Positions 17,488-27,833 of a DNA stretch of 64,000 nt are shown here, piece after piece. This DNA is from Clostridia bacterium (GTDB lineage Bacteria; Bacillota; Clostridia; Oscillospirales; RGIG577): NCBI GenBank assembly GCA_017513095.1, contig JAFWDJ010000011.1:64731-128730 (forward strand), in the 5' to 3' direction. Position numbers and translations under genes: made by a program. The stretch's first letter is position 1. Each line of letters starts with the position of its first letter. Under the pieces are notes generated by a model. It did not search any database and was not told where the DNA came from. It saw only the letters and a list, made by a program, of their open reading frames with translations.

Positions 17488-18747
17488 TTACTTAACGCCT
17501 ATATCGTGTCTGAAATGCTTGTTTTTAAAGTCGATAAGCTTAACTCCGTCGTACGCGCGCTTTATCGCGTCGTCAAGGTCACTGCCCTTGGCTGTCACGC
17601 CCAGCACGCGGCCGCCCTTCGTATAGAATCTGCCGCCCTCGGCACGCGTTCCGGCGTGGTATACCACGATGCCGCGGGACTCGGCGTCCTCTATGCCGCT
17701 TATCTCAAAGCCCGTCTCGTATTTTCCGGGGTATCCGCCCGACGCCATGACTATGCATACGCACGCGCCGTCGTCCCACTCGATTTTCTGCCGGTCGAGC
17801 GTGCCGTCGATGCAGGCGTTCATTATATCGAGAAGGTCGGTCTTAAGCCTCGGCAGCACCACCTGCGTTTCGGGGTCTCCGAAGCGCGCGTTGTACTCTA
17901 CGACCTTCGGGCCGTCGGGCGTTATCATAAGCCCGAAGTAGAGCACGCCGCGAAATTCCCTGCCCTCACTCGCCATTGCCGCAACGGTGGGCTTAAAGAT
18001 ATGCTCCATGCAGTAATCGGCGATCTCGGGCGTATATATGCGGCTCGGCGAGAACGTGCCCATGCCGCCCGTATTGGGGCCCTCGTCGTGGTCGAAGGCG
18101 CGCTTGTGGTCCTGCGCCGATACCATCGGCACGACGGTCTTTCCGTCGCAGAACGAGAGCACCGAAACCTCGGGGCCGGTCATGAACTCCTCTATAACGA
18201 CTCTCGCGCCCGACTCGCCGAAAATCTTGTCCTCCATTATCGTATGAACGGCCGCCTCGGCCTCCTTTAAGTCCTTGGCGATAATTACGCCCTTGCCTAA
18301 AGCGAGGCCGTCCGCCTTTATGACGGCGGGGAATTTGTTCTGCGTCTTTATGTACGAAAGCGCACCCGCGGGGTCCGTAAATACTTCATATCCCGCCGTG
18401 GGGATACCATACTTCTTCATAAGCTCCTTTGAAAAGACCTTCGAGCCCTCTATTATCGCCGCGTTCGCGCGCGGGCCGAACGCCCTTATCCCCTCCTTTT
18501 CCATGGCGTCAACCATGCCCAAAACGAGCGGATCGTCGGGAGTTACAACGACCAGGTCAATATTCTTCTCCTTCGCGAAGGCGACTGCCGACTTTATGTC
18601 CGTGGCCTTAAAGTCCGCGCATTCGGCAAGCTTCGATATGCCGCCGTTTCCCGGCGCGCAGTATATCTTTTCGGCCTTCGGCGACTGTGAAAGCTTCGCG
18701 ATAACGGCGTGCTCTCTGCCGCCGCCGCCGATAACGAGTATCTTCAT
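17488..18747 (-). CDS. purD: Phosphoribosylamine-glycine ligase (GAR synthetase)
   Basis: A 419-residue ATP-grasp enzyme. The start MKILVIGGGGREHA is the N-domain signature, and GMGTFSPS and YNARFGDPETQ are PurD motifs in the ATP-grasp domain. It joins phosphoribosylamine and glycine in the second step of purine synthesis. It is the last gene of the minus-strand pur cluster, 16 bases after purH, followed by a strong terminator. Confidence 0.96.
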   Translation of the reverse strand: MKILVIGGGGREHAVIAKLSQSPKAEKIYCAPGNGGISKLAECADFKATDIKSAVAFAKEKNIDLVVVTPDDPLVLGMVDAMEKEGIRAFGPRANAAIIEGSKVFSKELMKKYGIPTAGYEVFTDPAGALSYIKTQNKFPAVIKADGLALGKGVIIAKDLKEAEAAVHTIMEDKIFGESGARVVIEEFMTGPEVSVLSFCDGKTVVPMVSAQDHKRAFDHDEGPNTGGMGTFSPSRIYTPEIADYCMEHIFKPTVAAMASEGREFRGVLYFGLMITPDGPKVVEYNARFGDPETQVVLPRLKTDLLDIMNACIDGTLDRQKIEWDDGACVCIVMASGGYPGKYETGFEISGIEDAESRGIVVYHAGTRAEGGRFYTKGGRVLGVTAKGSDLDDAIKRAYDGVKLIDFKNKHFRHDIGVK

Positions 18748-18763
18748 GTTCTTTCCTCCGCTT

Positions 18764-20308
18764 TTAATGCTTGAAATGGCGCATTCCCGTGAATACCATC
18801 GGGATGCCGTATTCGTCGCACTTCTTTATCGAATCGTTGTCGCGTATCGAGCCGCCGGGCTGGATTATCGCCGCAACGCCCGCCTTGTGAGCCGCTTCCA
18901 CGCAGTCGTCGAACGGGAAGAAGGCGTCGGACGCCATAACGGAGCCCTTTGCGTTCTCGCCCGCGTAGTCGATGGCTATGCCCAAAGACGTTATGCGGTT
19001 CGTCTGACCCGGGCCCACGCCCGCGCTTCTTTTGCCCTTTACGAGCACAATGGCGTTCGACTTCGTGTGCTTTACTATCTTCATTGCGAACTTCATCTGC
19101 GAAAGCTGCTCCGCCGTGGGCTGCGCCTTAGTTACGACTTTAAGGTCATCGTCGTTGTAGATTTCGGTGTCGGCGCTCTGAATGAGTAAGCCGCCGCTTA
19201 CCTTCTTCGTTTCAAGCGTGCCGGGAGCCGTCTTATCAGTAATAGCGGGAAGCGACATAATGCGAAGGTTCTTCTTCGCAGTGAGTATGTCCATTGCCTC
19301 TTTCGTATACGACGGGGCTATGATTATTTCAAGGAATATCTTTGCCGCCTCGGCCGCCGTTTCGGCGTCCACCTCACGGTTTAGGGCAAGTATGCCGCCG
19401 AAAATCGAAACGGGGTCGGCCTCGTATGCGTTCTTATACGCCTCGGCTATGGTATCTCCGAGTCCCACGCCGCAGGGATTTGCGTGCTTTACGGCAACGG
19501 CGCACGGCTCTGAAAATTCCTTCACGAGCTCGACCGCCGCGGAAGCGTCGCTTATGTTGTTGTACGAAAGCTCCTTGCCGTGATGCTGCACTGCCGCCGC
19601 GATGGAATTTTTCGGGAAGCCCACTTCCTTATAGAAGGCCGCCTTCTGATGCGGATTCTCGCCGTAGCGCATCTCTTGCGCCTTTTCGTAAGTAAGCGTC
19701 AGAAGCTCGGGGAAGCTTTCGTCGCCGAGCTGCTTCTTTAAGTAATTCGAAATAAGCGTGTCGTAATGGCTCGTATGCTCGAACACCTTCGCCGCGAGAT
19801 ACCGCTTCGTTTCAAGCGAGACTTCACCGTTTTCGCGAAGCTGCGAAAGCACCGTATCATAGTCGCGCGCGTCTACCAGCACGGCAACGTCCTGCCAGTT
19901 CTTCGCGGCCGCTCTTATCATCGTGGGGCCGCCTATGTCGATATTCTCAATGGCCTCCTCAAATGTCGTGCCCTCCTTCAATATCGTGGCCTTGAACGGA
20001 TAAAGATTTATAACGACTATATCTATCGTATTTATGCCGAGCTCTTCTATTTGACGCATATGCTCGGGATTCTTTCTCATTGCCAAAATGCCCGCGCTTA
20101 TGTTGGGGTGCATCGTCTTTACGCGTCCGTCGAGGCATTCGGGGAAGCCCGTAACGTCGCTTATGCCCACAACGGGCACGCCCGCCGCTTCGATGACCTT
20201 ATGGGTGCCGCCCGTGGAAACTATCTCATAGCCGAGCTCATAAAGCCCCTTCGCGAAGTCCGCCACGCCTGTTTTGTCCGATACGCTGATTATCGCACGC
20301 TTTTTCAT
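18764..20308 (-). CDS. purH: Bifunctional AICAR formyltransferase / IMP cyclohydrolase
   Basis: A 514-residue protein. Residues 1-190 form the MGS-like IMP cyclohydrolase domain ([16 protein letters not shown]), and the rest is the AICAR transformylase domain with the KHANPCGVG motif. It performs the last two steps of IMP synthesis. Its start codon directly follows the purN stop with no gap. The MRYGENPHQ motif is present and length is normal. Confidence 0.96.
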   Translation of the reverse strand: MKKRAIISVSDKTGVADFAKGLYELGYEIVSTGGTHKVIEAAGVPVVGISDVTGFPECLDGRVKTMHPNISAGILAMRKNPEHMRQIEELGINTIDIVVINLYPFKATILKEGTTFEEAIENIDIGGPTMIRAAAKNWQDVAVLVDARDYDTVLSQLRENGEVSLETKRYLAAKVFEHTSHYDTLISNYLKKQLGDESFPELLTLTYEKAQEMRYGENPHQKAAFYKEVGFPKNSIAAAVQHHGKELSYNNISDASAAVELVKEFSEPCAVAVKHANPCGVGLGDTIAEAYKNAYEADPVSIFGGILALNREVDAETAAEAAKIFLEIIIAPSYTKEAMDILTAKKNLRIMSLPAITDKTAPGTLETKKVSGGLLIQSADTEIYNDDDLKVVTKAQPTAEQLSQMKFAMKIVKHTKSNAIVLVKGKRSAGVGPGQTNRITSLGIAIDYAGENAKGSVMASDAFFPFDDCVEAAHKAGVAAIIQPGGSIRDNDSIKKCDEYGIPMVFTGMRHFKH

Positions 20309-20950
20309 CTATCCTTCCTCCTCTGTTATCGTTATACGTCTGCCCTCTGTCTTGATCCTGCCGCTGCAAAAGAGATCCACGGCGCGGGGAAGCAGTATCC
20401 ATTCGGCCTCTTCCATCACTCGCCGCTGGAGCGTTTCGGGCGTGTCGCCCTCCTTTACCTCGACGGCCTTCTGGAGTATCACGGCGCCGCCGTCGGTCAC
20501 CTCGTTTACGAAATGCACCGTCGCGCCCGTCACCTTAACGCCGTACGCGAGCGCCGCCTCGTGGACTTTAAGTCCGTAGAAGCCGTCGCCGCAGAACGAG
20601 GGTATGAGCGACGGATGGACGTTTATCATCCTGTTTTCGTAAAGCCCAATGACGCGCGGCGTGATTATCCTAAGATACCCCGCGAGGACCACAAGGTCGA
20701 TATTATGTTCTTTAAGTATCGAAAGCAGCCTTTCGTCACATTCCTCGTCCGTCTTATACTCCGAACGCGCTATGACCTCGGCGGGAATGCCGTGTTTTTT
20801 CGCGCGCTCAAGCGCGTACGCCTTCTTCGACGTGGACACGACAACGGCTATCTCGCCGTTTTTTATGGCGCCGCTCTCGGCGGCGTCTATTATCTTCTGA
20901 AGATTGGTGCCGCCGCCCGATACGAGCACGGCAATTTTCTTTTTTCTCAT
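20309..20950 (-). CDS. purN: Phosphoribosylglycinamide formyltransferase
   Basis: A 213-residue folate-dependent transformylase. LVSGGGTNLQKII at the N-terminus and NVHPSLIPSF with the downstream DGGAVILQ motif mark PurN and its catalytic Asn-His pair. It formylates GAR using 10-formyl-THF. It lies 11 bases after purM and abuts purH. Confidence 0.95.
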   Translation of the reverse strand: MRKKKIAVLVSGGGTNLQKIIDAAESGAIKNGEIAVVVSTSKKAYALERAKKHGIPAEVIARSEYKTDEECDERLLSILKEHNIDLVVLAGYLRIITPRVIGLYENRMINVHPSLIPSFCGDGFYGLKVHEAALAYGVKVTGATVHFVNEVTDGGAVILQKAVEVKEGDTPETLQRRVMEEAEWILLPRAVDLFCSGRIKTEGRRITITEEEG

Positions 20951-20961
20951 ACGTTCCTCTT

Positions 20962-22002
20962 TCAGATGATCTCTATCTTATCCTCGCCCGATACGATACT
21001 GCCGATAATATAAGGCGTCTCGCCCGCCGCTTCAAGCGTTTTTACGGCCTTTTCGCATTCGTCCGCGGCAACGGCTGCCACCATGCCTATGCCCATGTTG
21101 AAGGTATTGAACATATCGCGCTCGGGGATGTTGCCCTCGCGCTTAATAATATCGAATATCGGAAGCACGGGCACCTTCGCCTTTTCGATGCGCGCACAGA
21201 GGCCGTCCTTGATCATTCGCGGGATGTTCTCGTAAAAGCCGCCGCCCGTAACGTGGCATACGGATTTTACCTTTACCTCGTTCATAAGCGCGAGTATGGG
21301 CTTTACGTATATCCTTGTGGGAGCGAGAAGCACCTCGCCCAGGGTCTTTCCCTCATACTCGGGAAGGGGCCTCTTTAAGCCCGCCTCGGTCATGTCGAAC
21401 ACCTTTCTTACGAGCGAGTATCCGTTTGAGTGAACGCCCGACGACGCAAGGCCGATGAGCACGTCGCCCGCCTCCTGAGACGAGCTGTCGATAATGCGCT
21501 CCTTTTCTACCGCGCCCACGGAGAAGCCCGCGATATCGTATTCGTCCTCGCTGTAAAAGCCCGGCATCTCGGCCGTTTCGCCGCCGATGAGCGCGCATCC
21601 TGCCATAACGCAGCCGTCGGCCACGCCGGAAACAATCTTTTCAATCTTTTCGGGCACGTTCTTGCCCACCGCTATGTAATCGAGGAATATAAGCGGCTTT
21701 GCGCCCGAGCAAACTATGTCGTTTACGCACATTGCCACGCAGTCTATGCCTATGGTGTCGTGCTTGTCCATTATAAAGGCAAGCTTTAACTTCGTGCCGA
21801 CGCCGTCGGTGCCCGATACGAGCACGGGATGCTTAAATTCATTAGTGTCGATCTCAAAAAGGCCGCCGAATCCGCCTATCGCGGACAGTACGCCGTTTAT
21901 ATGCGTCTTTGCGACGTGCTTTTTTATAAGCTCGACGGATTTATATCCGGCTACGACGTCAACGCCCGCAGCCTTGTAGCTTTCGGAAAAACTTTTACTC
22001 AA
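20962..22002 (-). CDS. purM: Phosphoribosylformylglycinamidine cyclo-ligase (AIR synthetase)
   Basis: A 346-residue enzyme that closes FGAM to AIR with ATP. The start is best placed at the TTG at 22002 ([15 protein letters not shown] follows), because GGAGG lies 9 bases upstream and the next in-frame codon upstream has no ribosome site. Motifs include [20 protein letters not shown] and [11 protein letters not shown]. It sits between purC and purN. Confidence 0.94.
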   Translation of the reverse strand: MSKSFSESYKAAGVDVVAGYKSVELIKKHVAKTHINGVLSAIGGFGGLFEIDTNEFKHPVLVSGTDGVGTKLKLAFIMDKHDTIGIDCVAMCVNDIVCSGAKPLIFLDYIAVGKNVPEKIEKIVSGVADGCVMAGCALIGGETAEMPGFYSEDEYDIAGFSVGAVEKERIIDSSSQEAGDVLIGLASSGVHSNGYSLVRKVFDMTEAGLKRPLPEYEGKTLGEVLLAPTRIYVKPILALMNEVKVKSVCHVTGGGFYENIPRMIKDGLCARIEKAKVPVLPIFDIIKREGNIPERDMFNTFNMGIGMVAAVAADECEKAVKTLEAAGETPYIIGSIVSGEDKIEII

Positions 22003-22091
22003 TAGAAGCGCCTCCCAACTTTTACGGTATTTTAAAATCAATTATAAAAGCAAACCAAGGGGCGGCGCGTGCCGTCCCTTAATCTCTTTCG

Positions 22092-22808
22092 TTATTTATC
22101 TCCCATAAGGCGCTTTAATATCTCCTGATATGCGCCCTCTACGTTGCCTAAGTCCTGTCTGAATCTGTCCTTGTCGAGCTTTTCGTGCGTTACGCTGTCC
22201 CAGAAGCGGCACGTGTCGGGCGATATCTCGTCCGCAAGCACTATTTTGCCGTCGGGCAGCTTTCCGAACTCGAGCTTGAAGTCGATAAGCTCGATATTTG
22301 ACTTCTTTAAGTACGCGGAAAGTATGTCGTTTATGCGAAACGCGTAAACGGATATGCAGTGAAGCTCGTCCTTCGACGCCGCGTTTATCGCCGCGATGTG
22401 ATACTCGTTTACCATGGGGTCTCCGAGCGCGTCGTCCTTATAGCAGTATTCCAAAACGGTGGAGGAAAGCTTCGTGCCCTCGGGAAGGCCGAGCCTCTTT
22501 GAAAGACTGCCCGAAGCTATATTTCTTACTATTACCTCAAGCGGCACTATCGACACCTTTTTTACCACCGTCTCGCGGTCGTTTATTTCCTCAACGAAAT
22601 GCGTCGGTATGCCGTTTTCCTCAAGCATCTTCATCAGATGATTTGTTACGCGGTTGTTTACGATGCCCTTGTCCTGGATCGTGCCCTTTTTAAGTCCGTT
22701 GAACGCGGTCGCGTCGTCCTTATAGGATACAATAGCGTAATCGGGATTTTCCGCGCAGTCGTAAACGCACTTTGCCTTGCCTTCGTATAACATCTTGCCC
22801 TTTGTCAT
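22092..22808 (-). CDS. purC: SAICAR synthase
   Basis: A 238-residue enzyme with the N-terminal [10 protein letters not shown] motif and DFKLEFG near residue 175, typical of bacterial PurC. It couples CAIR and aspartate with ATP. The start overlaps the purE stop by 4 bases, so the two genes are coupled. A GC-rich inverted repeat lies in the 89-base gap before purM, with no clear T-tract. Confidence 0.96.
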   Translation of the reverse strand: MTKGKMLYEGKAKCVYDCAENPDYAIVSYKDDATAFNGLKKGTIQDKGIVNNRVTNHLMKMLEENGIPTHFVEEINDRETVVKKVSIVPLEVIVRNIASGSLSKRLGLPEGTKLSSTVLEYCYKDDALGDPMVNEYHIAAINAASKDELHCISVYAFRINDILSAYLKKSNIELIDFKLEFGKLPDGKIVLADEISPDTCRFWDSVTHEKLDKDRFRQDLGNVEGAYQEILKRLMGDK

Positions 22809-23305
22809 AGCTCTTCAACCACCCTTTTCATAATTGTTTTATCTTTATTTATCACTTCTTGTTTCATTTCCTCTTTGTACGCCTCAAGCTTTGCCATAAG
22901 CGCCTCGTCCGAAAGCGCAAGCATCTGCACCGCGAGAAGCGCCGCATTCTCCGCGCCGTCGATGGCAACGGTCGCGACAGGCACGCCCTTTGGCATCTGC
23001 ACTATCGAAAGAAGCGAGTCGAGCCCGTCCAAAGTCGACGACTTTATCGGAAGCCCGATAACGGGAAGCGGCGTATACGCCGCAATAACGCCTCCGAGAT
23101 GCGCCGCCTTGCCCGCCGCCGCGATTATTACGCCTACGCCGTCGTCCTTCGCGGAAACGGCAAGCTCCTTTGCCTCCTCGGGCGTTCTGTGCGCCGAGAT
23201 TACGCGCACAACATAGGGCACTTCAAACCTTTTTAAGATATTTACCGACTTTTTTACAACGGGCAGGTCGCTGTCGCTGCCCATAACTATCGTCACGGTC
23301 TTCAT
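22805..23305 (-). CDS. purE: N5-carboxyaminoimidazole ribonucleotide mutase
   Basis: A 166-residue class I PurE. The GSDSDLPV loop, the SAHRTPE motif with its catalytic His, and [10 protein letters not shown] are all present. PurE moves the carboxyl of N5-CAIR to give CAIR and normally needs PurK, which is not in the window. The gene begins 36 bases after pyk. Confidence 0.95.
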   Translation of the reverse strand: MKTVTIVMGSDSDLPVVKKSVNILKRFEVPYVVRVISAHRTPEEAKELAVSAKDDGVGVIIAAAGKAAHLGGVIAAYTPLPVIGLPIKSSTLDGLDSLLSIVQMPKGVPVATVAIDGAENAALLAVQMLALSDEALMAKLEAYKEEMKQEVINKDKTIMKRVVEEL

Positions 23306-23341
23306 TCATATCCCCCCAAAGCACAAAATCTTTCGTCTCTC

Positions 23342-25096
23342 CTACAATACGGTCGCAACGCCCTGATAAACAAGGCCCTTGTCGCCGTCTATGGTCACGG
23401 TCATGCCGTCCTTTAATATATCGCAAGCGCCCTTTGCGCCCGTAACAACGGGAATGTCGAGCATAAGCCCCGCGATGGCCGCGTGGGACGACATGCCCTC
23501 CTCCTCGGTTATTATCGCGCGGGCGCGCTTAAACAGCTTCAAGTATTCGTTTGAGGTGGTGGATACGACGAGTATCTCGCCGTCCCTGAAATTCTTTTCC
23601 GCGTCCTCAAAGCTCGTGCAGACGCGCACCTCGCCGCAGGCGTTGACGTTTGATATGCCCCTGCCCTGTATGAGCACGTCGCCCACTGTCTGAACCTTTA
23701 AAATATTCGTCGTGCCGGAAATATTAAGCGGCACGCCGGCAGTGATCACGACGATGTCGCCGTCGGAAATTATGCCCTCTTTTTTTACGCAGCGCACGGA
23801 CTCGTCGAAAAGCTCGTCGGTCGTATGCTTTTCGGAGATCCTGACGGCGTAAACGCCCCACGCCAGCGCAAGCTGATTTTTCACCTTTTCCGACACGGTC
23901 GTGGCTATTATGGGGCACGTCGGGCGGTATTTCGAGATGGCCGTGGCCGTAAAGCCCGACTTCGTATGCGTTATTATCGCCTTCGCGCCGACGTCGTAAG
24001 CCGTCTGGCACGTCGCGTGGCTTATGGCGTTCGTTATGCTCTTTATCATGTTGTTGTCCTGCGCGCGGAAGCGGTTCTGATAATTTATGTCGTTTTCCGT
24101 CGTCTCGGCAATTTTTACGAGCGTGCGCACCGATTCAACGGGGTACTTGCCCACGGCAGACTCGCCCGAAAGCATTACGGCGCTCGTGCCGTCGTATACG
24201 GCGTTCGCGACGTCCGTCGCTTCGGCGCGCGTCGGGCGCGGGTTTTTCGTCATCGACTCGAGCATCTGAGTCGCGGTTATCGCAAATTTGCCCTGCGAGA
24301 GGCACTTTTTTATTATCGCCTTCTGAAGCGGCGGTATCTTCTCGAACGAAAGCTCGACTCCGAGGTCGCCGCGAGCGACCATTATGCCGTCGGAGACCTT
24401 TAATATGGCGTCCGCGTTGTCAACGCCCTCGCTGCTTTCGATCTTAGAGATTATCTTTATCGCCTTGCCGCCGTTCGAGTCGAGTATGTTTCGCACCTCT
24501 AAAACGTCGAGCGCCGTGCGCACGAACGACGCGGCGATAAAGTCGACGTCCTCCTTTATCGCGAAAAGAATGTCGCTTCTGTCCTTTTCGCTTATATACG
24601 GCATATCGAGCTTTACGCCCGGCAGGTTTACGCTCTTTCTTCCCGAAAGCGCACCGCCGTTTAATACCTCGCACTTAATGTCCTGTCCTTCGACCGCTCT
24701 TACCGAAAGCTCGATAAGTCCGTCGTCTATGAGTATCCTGCTGCCCGCCGACACCGCCGCGGGAAGTCCCGCAAACGATACCGAAACGCGCGAGGCGTCG
24801 CCCTCGCACTCCGCTGTCGTAAGCGTGAACATATCTCCGGCGGAAAGCTCGATGCGCCCGTCCCGAAACGTGCCTATGCGTATCTCGGGGCCCTTCGTGT
24901 CAAGAAGTATCGCAAGCGGCACGTCAAGCTCGCGCCTTAGGCTTTTCGCCATGTCTATGCGCCTTTTATGCTCCTCGTGCGAGCCGTGCGAGAAATTGAG
25001 GCGCACAACGTTGACCCCTGCGAGTATCATTTCGCGAAGGACGCCCTCGTTGTCGGTCGCGGGGCCTAAGGTCGCCACTATCTTTGTTTTTCTCAT
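23342..25096 (-). CDS. pyk: Pyruvate kinase with C-terminal PEP-utilising domain
   Basis: A 584-residue enzyme. The A/B/C-domain core (about 1-470) shows RKTKIVATLGPA, LLDTKGPEIR, the active-site MVARGDLGVE and the MLESM motif. An extra domain at about 490-584, with TEEEGMSSHAAIAG, is the swivelling phosphohistidine-type extension found in Bacillus and clostridial enzymes. It converts PEP and ADP to pyruvate and ATP. GGAGG lies 7 bases before the ATG. It is the first gene of the pyk-pur transcript. Confidence 0.96.
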   Translation of the reverse strand: MRKTKIVATLGPATDNEGVLREMILAGVNVVRLNFSHGSHEEHKRRIDMAKSLRRELDVPLAILLDTKGPEIRIGTFRDGRIELSAGDMFTLTTAECEGDASRVSVSFAGLPAAVSAGSRILIDDGLIELSVRAVEGQDIKCEVLNGGALSGRKSVNLPGVKLDMPYISEKDRSDILFAIKEDVDFIAASFVRTALDVLEVRNILDSNGGKAIKIISKIESSEGVDNADAILKVSDGIMVARGDLGVELSFEKIPPLQKAIIKKCLSQGKFAITATQMLESMTKNPRPTRAEATDVANAVYDGTSAVMLSGESAVGKYPVESVRTLVKIAETTENDINYQNRFRAQDNNMIKSITNAISHATCQTAYDVGAKAIITHTKSGFTATAISKYRPTCPIIATTVSEKVKNQLALAWGVYAVRISEKHTTDELFDESVRCVKKEGIISDGDIVVITAGVPLNISGTTNILKVQTVGDVLIQGRGISNVNACGEVRVCTSFEDAEKNFRDGEILVVSTTSNEYLKLFKRARAIITEEEGMSSHAAIAGLMLDIPVVTGAKGACDILKDGMTVTIDGDKGLVYQGVATVL

Positions 25097-25149
25097 GTTA
25101 TGACCTCCTTCTTCGAGTCATATCCTTTAAACTTTCCATACACTTTTAT

Positions 25150-25180
25150 ATTATACCATTGCGGCGATATTTTCAAGCAA
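25150..25180 (-). promoter_or_regulatory. Probable promoter of the pyk-pur operon
   Basis: A perfect TATAAT (25155-25150) lies on the minus strand about 55 bases upstream of pyk. Two imperfect -35 candidates exist, TTGAAA (25176-25171, 15-base spacer) and TTGCTT (25180-25175, 19-base spacer). I saw no purine riboswitch here. Confidence 0.5.
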
Positions 25181-25245
25181 AACAGCGCACCTTATTATTT
25201 TTATCTGAAATATAAAAAATCGCGGCGTTTTGCGCGCGATTTGCA

Positions 25246-25284
25246 ACGTAATGCAAAAGACAGGCGAAATGCCTGTCCTTTGCA
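25246..25284 (-). terminator. Terminator after the 423-residue lipoprotein gene
   Basis: Minus strand GACAGGC-ATTTC-GCCTGTC followed by TTTTG, extended by outer pairing of GCAAA(A) arms. It lies just past the stop of the 25302 gene. Confidence 0.7.
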
Positions 25285-25301
25285 TTATTTTATGTTTTAC
25301 T

Positions 25302-26573
25302 TTACTTTACGCTGATAAATACGGTGTCGTCGCCCGCGTGGCCCGTTTCGTCCTCCCACATTATCTCGTTTGCGCTGTTGAGAACGAATCTGCCCACGCC
25401 GTTTTCGTACTGAACGGCCTCGGTGAAGTCGCCGTCCTCGTTATACGTCCGAACGACGCATCTGCCGTTTTCGTAGGATAAAACGCCGCCGTCGCCGGCT
25501 TTTGCCTTCATATCCCAGACGTAGAGCACGGCCGCGCTGTCGCTCCATTCGATATGTACGTCGTACATACCTGCCTCGGCGCTCTTTTCAACGTTGATCA
25601 TGCCGCGTCCCGCGATTTTCTCGGCCCACGTGCCTATAAGGCTGTCGGGCGTATAGCCGAGCGCCGACATATCCGACGCGGCTTTAAGCTCGTCATACCA
25701 TTCGTTCATTATCTCCCACGGCTTCGCGGTTTCGCCCTCGGCGAGCGTCACCTCGTAATACGCCTCGTATTCGCCGTCGCCATAGACCTCGCGCACGATA
25801 TTGCCCTCGGTGTCATTATGGAAGAAATCAAAGCGGGTATTCATATCGGGAAAGTCAAGCACCGTGTATTCGCCGTCGGGCGCTTCGTCGCGGTCGATGT
25901 ACTCATATACCGCGTTCTTCGTAAGACGCGAAACGTATGGCGCCGCGTCGATGCCGCCCGCGGGTATCGGGCCGTATCCGGTCGTGCTTATCGTGTAGTT
26001 TACGCCGTCCATATATGCCGCGCGGTTAAGGCATACCTCAAGCTCGGTGCTGCCGTAGCTCTCCGCGGTAAAGCCCTCGTTCCTTTCAATGAAGGTCTTC
26101 GGTACCGTGTCCGCCCATTCGCAGAGGCTGCTCCAGTCGGCTAAAGTCTCCTCGTTATACTCCTCGCGCACAACGCGCACGTCCGAAGGAAGTGCGATAA
26201 GGTAATAATTGCCCTCAGAGTCCTTTGCAAAGAAATTGTCGTTGTTTAGATTGCCGCAGAGCATCTCGTGCATTTCGGCCTCGCTTACGCGGACAATCGT
26301 AAACAGCCAGCCCGCGCCCTCAGTCGGCTCGCCAAGCTTCTGTGCCGCCTCTTTTGAGGCGATCTCCGAAACGGAGAAGAGTCTGCCAGAGCCGTCGTCG
26401 GCGGGCGTATCGACAGTTACAAGCTTGTCATACTCCAGGGGCACGAAAAGCGTGACCCCGCCGTTTTCATAAGCCGCGTCCGACGGCTTTTTCGTATTTG
26501 TGCAGGCCGCAAGCGAAAAGACAAGCGCAAGCGCCAGCACGATGCATATAACCGAAGTAAGCTTTATTTTCAT
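25302..26573 (-). CDS. Lipoprotein of unknown function, longer paralog
   Basis: A 423-residue lipoprotein with lipobox LAAC. The ATG at 26573 has GGGGGG about 9 bases upstream, which favours it over the TTG three codons earlier. Residues 25-310 are clearly related to the neighbouring 26698 protein (shared GAGWLF, MHEMLC/LHEMLC, FAKD(S/A)EGN, DVR and the Asp-rich MNEWY end). An extra C-terminal domain of about 100 residues, beginning near LIGTWAEK, looks like a small beta barrel (compare lipocalin-like GxW openings). I do not recognise the family. Confidence 0.75.
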   Translation of the reverse strand: MKIKLTSVICIVLALALVFSLAACTNTKKPSDAAYENGGVTLFVPLEYDKLVTVDTPADDGSGRLFSVSEIASKEAAQKLGEPTEGAGWLFTIVRVSEAEMHEMLCGNLNNDNFFAKDSEGNYYLIALPSDVRVVREEYNEETLADWSSLCEWADTVPKTFIERNEGFTAESYGSTELEVCLNRAAYMDGVNYTISTTGYGPIPAGGIDAAPYVSRLTKNAVYEYIDRDEAPDGEYTVLDFPDMNTRFDFFHNDTEGNIVREVYGDGEYEAYYEVTLAEGETAKPWEIMNEWYDELKAASDMSALGYTPDSLIGTWAEKIAGRGMINVEKSAEAGMYDVHIEWSDSAAVLYVWDMKAKAGDGGVLSYENGRCVVRTYNEDGDFTEAVQYENGVGRFVLNSANEIMWEDETGHAGDDTVFISVK

Positions 26574-26645
26574 GTTTATCAACCCCCCGTACGGTTTTTG
26601 ATATGTTTTGCCCGTGCAAAATGAGCGCGGGCGCAGTTTTTAAGC

Positions 26646-26679
26646 TAAAAGGGCGGTGTATCCATCCGCCCTTTTTACC
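26646..26679 (-). terminator. Terminator after the 333-residue lipoprotein gene
   Basis: The inverted repeat AAAAGGGCGG / CCGCCCTTTT around a short loop lies about 20 bases past the stop of the 26698 gene, with T-run continuity on both strands. Confidence 0.7.
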
Positions 26680-26697
26680 TTTTTGATTATTCGCGTA

Positions 26698-27699
26698 TTA
26701 TTCAGCAGCTGCTTCAACAGCGTCCGATGCGGCGTCAACTGCGCCTGCCGCGCCGTCTGCCGCTTCGTCAGCGGGCACGTTCTCGGTGCCCTGTGCGCCT
26801 GCTTCGATGAGCGCGTGATACCACTCGTTCATAACCTCGGCAGCGTTAGTTTCGCCGTCCGCGAAGGCAGCCTTATAAAGCGCTTCGTTTCCGCTCCATA
26901 TCTGGCGGATGTAATTTACCTTATCCTCGGCAAAGAAGAAGTCAAAGCGCATATCGTCTACCGGGAAGTAAAGCACTGCGTACTCGCCGTCGGGAGTCTC
27001 GGATATGTCGAGCATTTCAAGCGTCATGCCCTTCGTGAGGCGGTCAACGTAGGGCTGTGCTATGGCGCCGTCACCCGTCTTGGGACCGAATTCGGTGGTG
27101 CTTACGGTGTAGATCGTGCCGTCCATGTAAGCCGAGCGGTTTAAGTAGATATCAAGGTCGGTATTGCCGCGCTTCTCCTCGGTAAGGCCGATGTCCTCTT
27201 CCGTGGTGATAGATGCGGGAACGCCTGCAGCCCACTCGCACAGCGCGCTCCACTGAGCCATGTCTTCGTCAGTGATGTCGCCTTCGCGCATGATGCGCAC
27301 GTCGGTGGGATGATAGTAGATGTAGCAGTTGCCCTCTGCGTCCTTTGCGAATACTTCCGCACCGGACATATCGTAGCAGAGCATCTCGTGGAGCTTATCC
27401 TCGCTCACCGTGCCGATGGCGAAGAGCCAGCCCGCGCCTTCGGTGTCGTACTCGGAAGCTGCCGCAGCTTCAACGGAAGCGTTCTCGGATACACTAAAGA
27501 GTATGCCGTCCTCGCTTGCCTCGGGCATATCTACCGTCACAAGCTCGTCGTAATCGCCCGGCACGGTCAATATTATGCCGTTGTTCGTGTACGTTACGTC
27601 GGGCTTTTTCTGGTTGCTCTGGCAGGCAGCGAGCGAAAGTGCCATGACCGCCGCCAGCGCGATGCAGAGAAGCGATTTTTTCGTGATCTTCATTTTCAT
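26698..27699 (-). CDS. Lipoprotein of unknown function, shorter paralog
   Basis: A 333-residue lipoprotein (lipobox LAAC). It matches residues 1-310 of its downstream neighbour but ends in a low-complexity acidic Ala/Glu/Asp tail (ADEAADGAAGAVDAASD) instead of the extra beta domain. The pair looks like a tandem duplication followed by C-terminal divergence. A consensus promoter precedes it. Each copy is followed by its own terminator-like hairpin, so they may be separately expressed. Confidence 0.75.
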   Translation of the reverse strand: MKMKITKKSLLCIALAAVMALSLAACQSNQKKPDVTYTNNGIILTVPGDYDELVTVDMPEASEDGILFSVSENASVEAAAASEYDTEGAGWLFAIGTVSEDKLHEMLCYDMSGAEVFAKDAEGNCYIYYHPTDVRIMREGDITDEDMAQWSALCEWAAGVPASITTEEDIGLTEEKRGNTDLDIYLNRSAYMDGTIYTVSTTEFGPKTGDGAIAQPYVDRLTKGMTLEMLDISETPDGEYAVLYFPVDDMRFDFFFAEDKVNYIRQIWSGNEALYKAAFADGETNAAEVMNEWYHALIEAGAQGTENVPADEAADGAAGAVDAASDAVEAAAE

Positions 27700-27765
27700 A
27701 ACTCCTTTTTTATTTTTTTATTTTTCCCGGGGCTTTTTTCGTGCCCGGTTTGTTACATACACTAT

Positions 27766-27794
27766 ATTATACTACAAAATCTTTCGCAATGCAA
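27766..27794 (-). promoter_or_regulatory. Promoter of the lipoprotein gene pair
   Basis: TTGCAT (27794-27789), a 17-base spacer and a perfect TATAAT (27771-27766) on the minus strand, about 65 bases upstream of the 27699 start. Confidence 0.7.
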
Positions 27795-27798
27795 ATTA

Positions 27799-27821
27799 CC
27801 CGCCGCAAAATCTGCGGCGGG
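27799..27821 (-). terminator. Hairpin after the SPFH gene
   Basis: An 8-bp stem CCCGCCGC / GCGGCGGG with an AT-rich loop follows the 27834 stop. The T-tract is weak, so termination is only likely. Confidence 0.5.
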
Positions 27822-27833
27822 TAAAGGGGCCTC

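Noticed and set aside
19766..21013. 415-residue open frame on the plus strand
   Set aside because: Antisense across purH, purN and purM, which are clearly real. Composition is Arg/Tyr/His-rich like other shadows.
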